DNA from: Urechis unicinctus | Lineage: Eukaryota; Annelida; Polychaeta; Xenopneusta; Urechidae | Reading direction: 5' to 3' | Assembly (NCBI GenBank): GCA_034190875.2 | Contig: CM067351.1 | Coordinates: forward strand, 6,511,668-6,575,667 | Length of the DNA: 64,000 nucleotides | In this document: piece by piece, positions 62,150 to 64,000 of the stretch | How the letters are laid out: every line of letters begins with the position of its first letter | Position numbering within the stretch: position 1 is the first letter of the stretch | Notes under the pieces: generated by a model | Databases searched by the model: none | What the model was told of the DNA's origin: nothing | The model's input: only the letters and a program-made list of their open reading frames with translations | Program-made: the position numbers and the translations under genes

Positions 62150-63545
62150 GTTTCTTTCATCAGCCCGACCCCATGTGGCTATTATATAAACTTACAGTTT
62201 CGGCAAGTTATTGTGACCGGATATGGTATACACGGAAAAACGACGAACATGGAATAGACTGACTCGGTTGCTGATTTCTTCTGTGGTTCGTCAGTATAGA
62301 AAAATGTCTTAATCATTCAGTAATACATTCTTCAGCAAGTCATATGCGCGCGAAACACCGTGATATATCACTAGTACTAGAGTGTACTAGAATTAACCAC
62401 ATCCAATTGGCATGATAATTAGATTGGTTCAAGGTCAATATCTTGTTTACATATGCAGTCTTTTTTTCCTTTTCGTATTATCGTCATTGGTAGCTTCCAT
62501 ACGGTACTTTGCAATGACGAACTTTGTGATCGGCTGGCACTGTATTCAAGCGACTGCCATTATTCTATATGATTGTTACATCGTAAGCAGATCCAAGATG
62601 TACATACGACGCACATGTGTTATGCATCCCAAGATGTATTGTGAAATTGTACAGGACCGCTCAGCCACTCATTAAAGGACACATCCGTACCTGGTCGAGT
62701 TATGCGGAATTGCCCCTATGGTACTACATCGATATGCATTTACGAATTTTGTCCGGTGTTTATTTTCATATTGTGGCTCGGTGTGAAAAATCAGTGTAGC
62801 TATTATTTAAGCTACCGTCTGGCGCTGTCATTCGCCTGCTTCAGGTATATATTACATCGCATAGAAACAACATCCGTCAGACACCTGAAATAGAAGTGGC
62901 CATCGCAAAACATCAAATGATTAACAGGGCCCACTGGTCAACTTCAACAACTCATTGTAGGAGGGTGCAAAAAAGAGATAATAAAACCAGGAGACATGAA
63001 GCAGTGCATTGGAGGACCTAAGTGACATTATCTATCAATCATGCCTATATTAGCACTTGCATAAATATGATTGTGCATTAAAACTCGCTGTAGAATCGTT
63101 CTTCGAGGATCATCATAAATTCTTTCCAGACCTGGTCACCTTTGTCACATTATTTGCTCGGAATCGTGACACCCGCACACTCGTGCTTTGCTTGGTACAC
63201 TAGCCGATTTCTCGGTTGAAAATGATTCTTGTGTGATGACAATCAACATAATGCTTTATAAGTAAGTAAGATACCTTAGTGTAAGAGCTTTAACAGTTAT
63301 TGGTTGCTTCTACAAAATAATTGACTTACGCTGACGTGCCTGGGTCTATGCAATCGGTATGCTTCCATGACAAAATTGAACTGATGAATGAAACTTACTC
63401 TTTCAAAGTTTGATCTGTCAGAGGTGTTAGGTGAGTCTGGCTCGAAGACAGAGGTGCCTGATATCCCCAAGCTTTGTCAGATCCTTGCTCCGAGAACAAC
63501 GACTTCTTCAATTTGCCCGAAAGAAGCACAACACAGTCCACTTTT
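62150..63545. repeat. R4 dispersed repeat, copy 4
   Basis: The best preserved uninterrupted relative of 15640-17945. It carries the empty site (62561-62575) of the 838-bp insertion in copy 2. It also has about 55 bases near 63095-63150 that copy 2 lacks. The end near 63540 coincides with the end of homology in copy 2. Overlapping short frames (62412-62893) are not conserved between copies. Bases 63546-64000 show nothing recognisable. Confidence 0.85.
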
Positions 63546-64000
63546 TGCTCGTGCTGACCTCTTTTAATAGTCTTCCACTTTCTTTTGTCTAAGGAACTCA
63601 CTTTATACCTATGACCACCAAAAGATGAGTGTGGCACAAATTCGGACTAATTGATTAATCGCTGGTATGATAGAATTAATCTCATATTGTGTACATTCGG
63701 TAACAGATATTCTAGTCTTGGACAAGGTTTAGCTTTCCAATTGATTTGTTGTGCACTTAGAGGGCACATAAATATGATGCTCATATTTATTATGTAATAT
63801 CAAAGGAGTACCTTGTTACCCTACTATTCAAACGGCTACTCAAAATTTGAAAAACATGTTGTCATGTCATTATTGATATGCCTACATACATGCACACTCA
63901 CTCATCAAAGTTTCATAAAGATGCTTCGTTTCTTGCCTCAAGATTACCCCTAGACTCAGTACATGAGACAACTGATATGAGGCAAGTGGTTATAAACGAG

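Overview
The window looks like AT-rich nuclear DNA from an invertebrate animal, possibly a mollusc or another lophotrochozoan. The evidence is a spliced host gene with GT-AG introns, several animal-type retroelement classes (non-LTR LINEs, BEL/Pao, Ty3/Gypsy-like), a hAT/ZMYM-type DNA transposon remnant, long (TA)n tracts and minisatellites. The phylum is an inference from the overall character. No sequence search was run. I see no prokaryotic genes, CRISPR array, rRNA or intact tRNA gene.

Only one intact host gene is clear: a five-exon regucalcin/SMP-30-family (gluconolactonase-like) gene on the minus strand, 42727 down to 40056. It encodes 298 residues, all four introns are phase 1, and the metal-site residues are kept. 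Its last exon and 3' flank (about 38870-40330) are duplicated upstream at about 44190-46190, where the exon copy is broken.

The rest is mostly a repeat graveyard. Region 1-7.5 kb: one arm of a diverged duplication (partner 49.28-55.48 kb), a LINE 3' end, a 32-bp minisatellite and a dispersed repeat. Region 7.5-11.2 kb: TA-rich element and further diverged repeat copies. Region 11.28-15.0 kb: a decayed LINE (ORF1, endonuclease, reverse transcriptase) on the minus strand. Region 15.3-21.5 kb: another LINE end, two copies of a roughly 1-2 kb repeat family (called R4 here), an 838-bp insertion with visible empty sites in the other copies, a hAT remnant and a 151-bp foldback. Region 22.8-25.4 kb: BEL/Pao pol remnant followed by a dispersed repeat. 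Region 25.4-27 kb: TA tracts and a degenerate short repeat. Region 27.1-31 kb: a decayed Ty3/Gypsy-like pol. Region 31-37 kb: no recognisable gene. Region 37-38.9 kb: TA/CAG-rich. Region 38.9-46.2 kb: the regucalcin locus and its partial duplicate. Region 46.2-49.3 kb: one minisatellite, otherwise featureless. Region 49.3-55.5 kb: the second duplication arm. Region 55.5-58.8 kb: three tandem arrays, including a 1.5-kb array of a 17-bp unit next to a hairpin whose arms carry part of the same unit. Region 58.8-62.1 kb: nothing recognised. Region 62.15-63.55 kb: another R4 copy.

I found no convincing new multi-gene system. The most unusual points are the 17-bp array with its related hairpin, the 838-bp insertion with three empty-site paralogs, the order-preserving duplication arms, and the partial regucalcin duplication.
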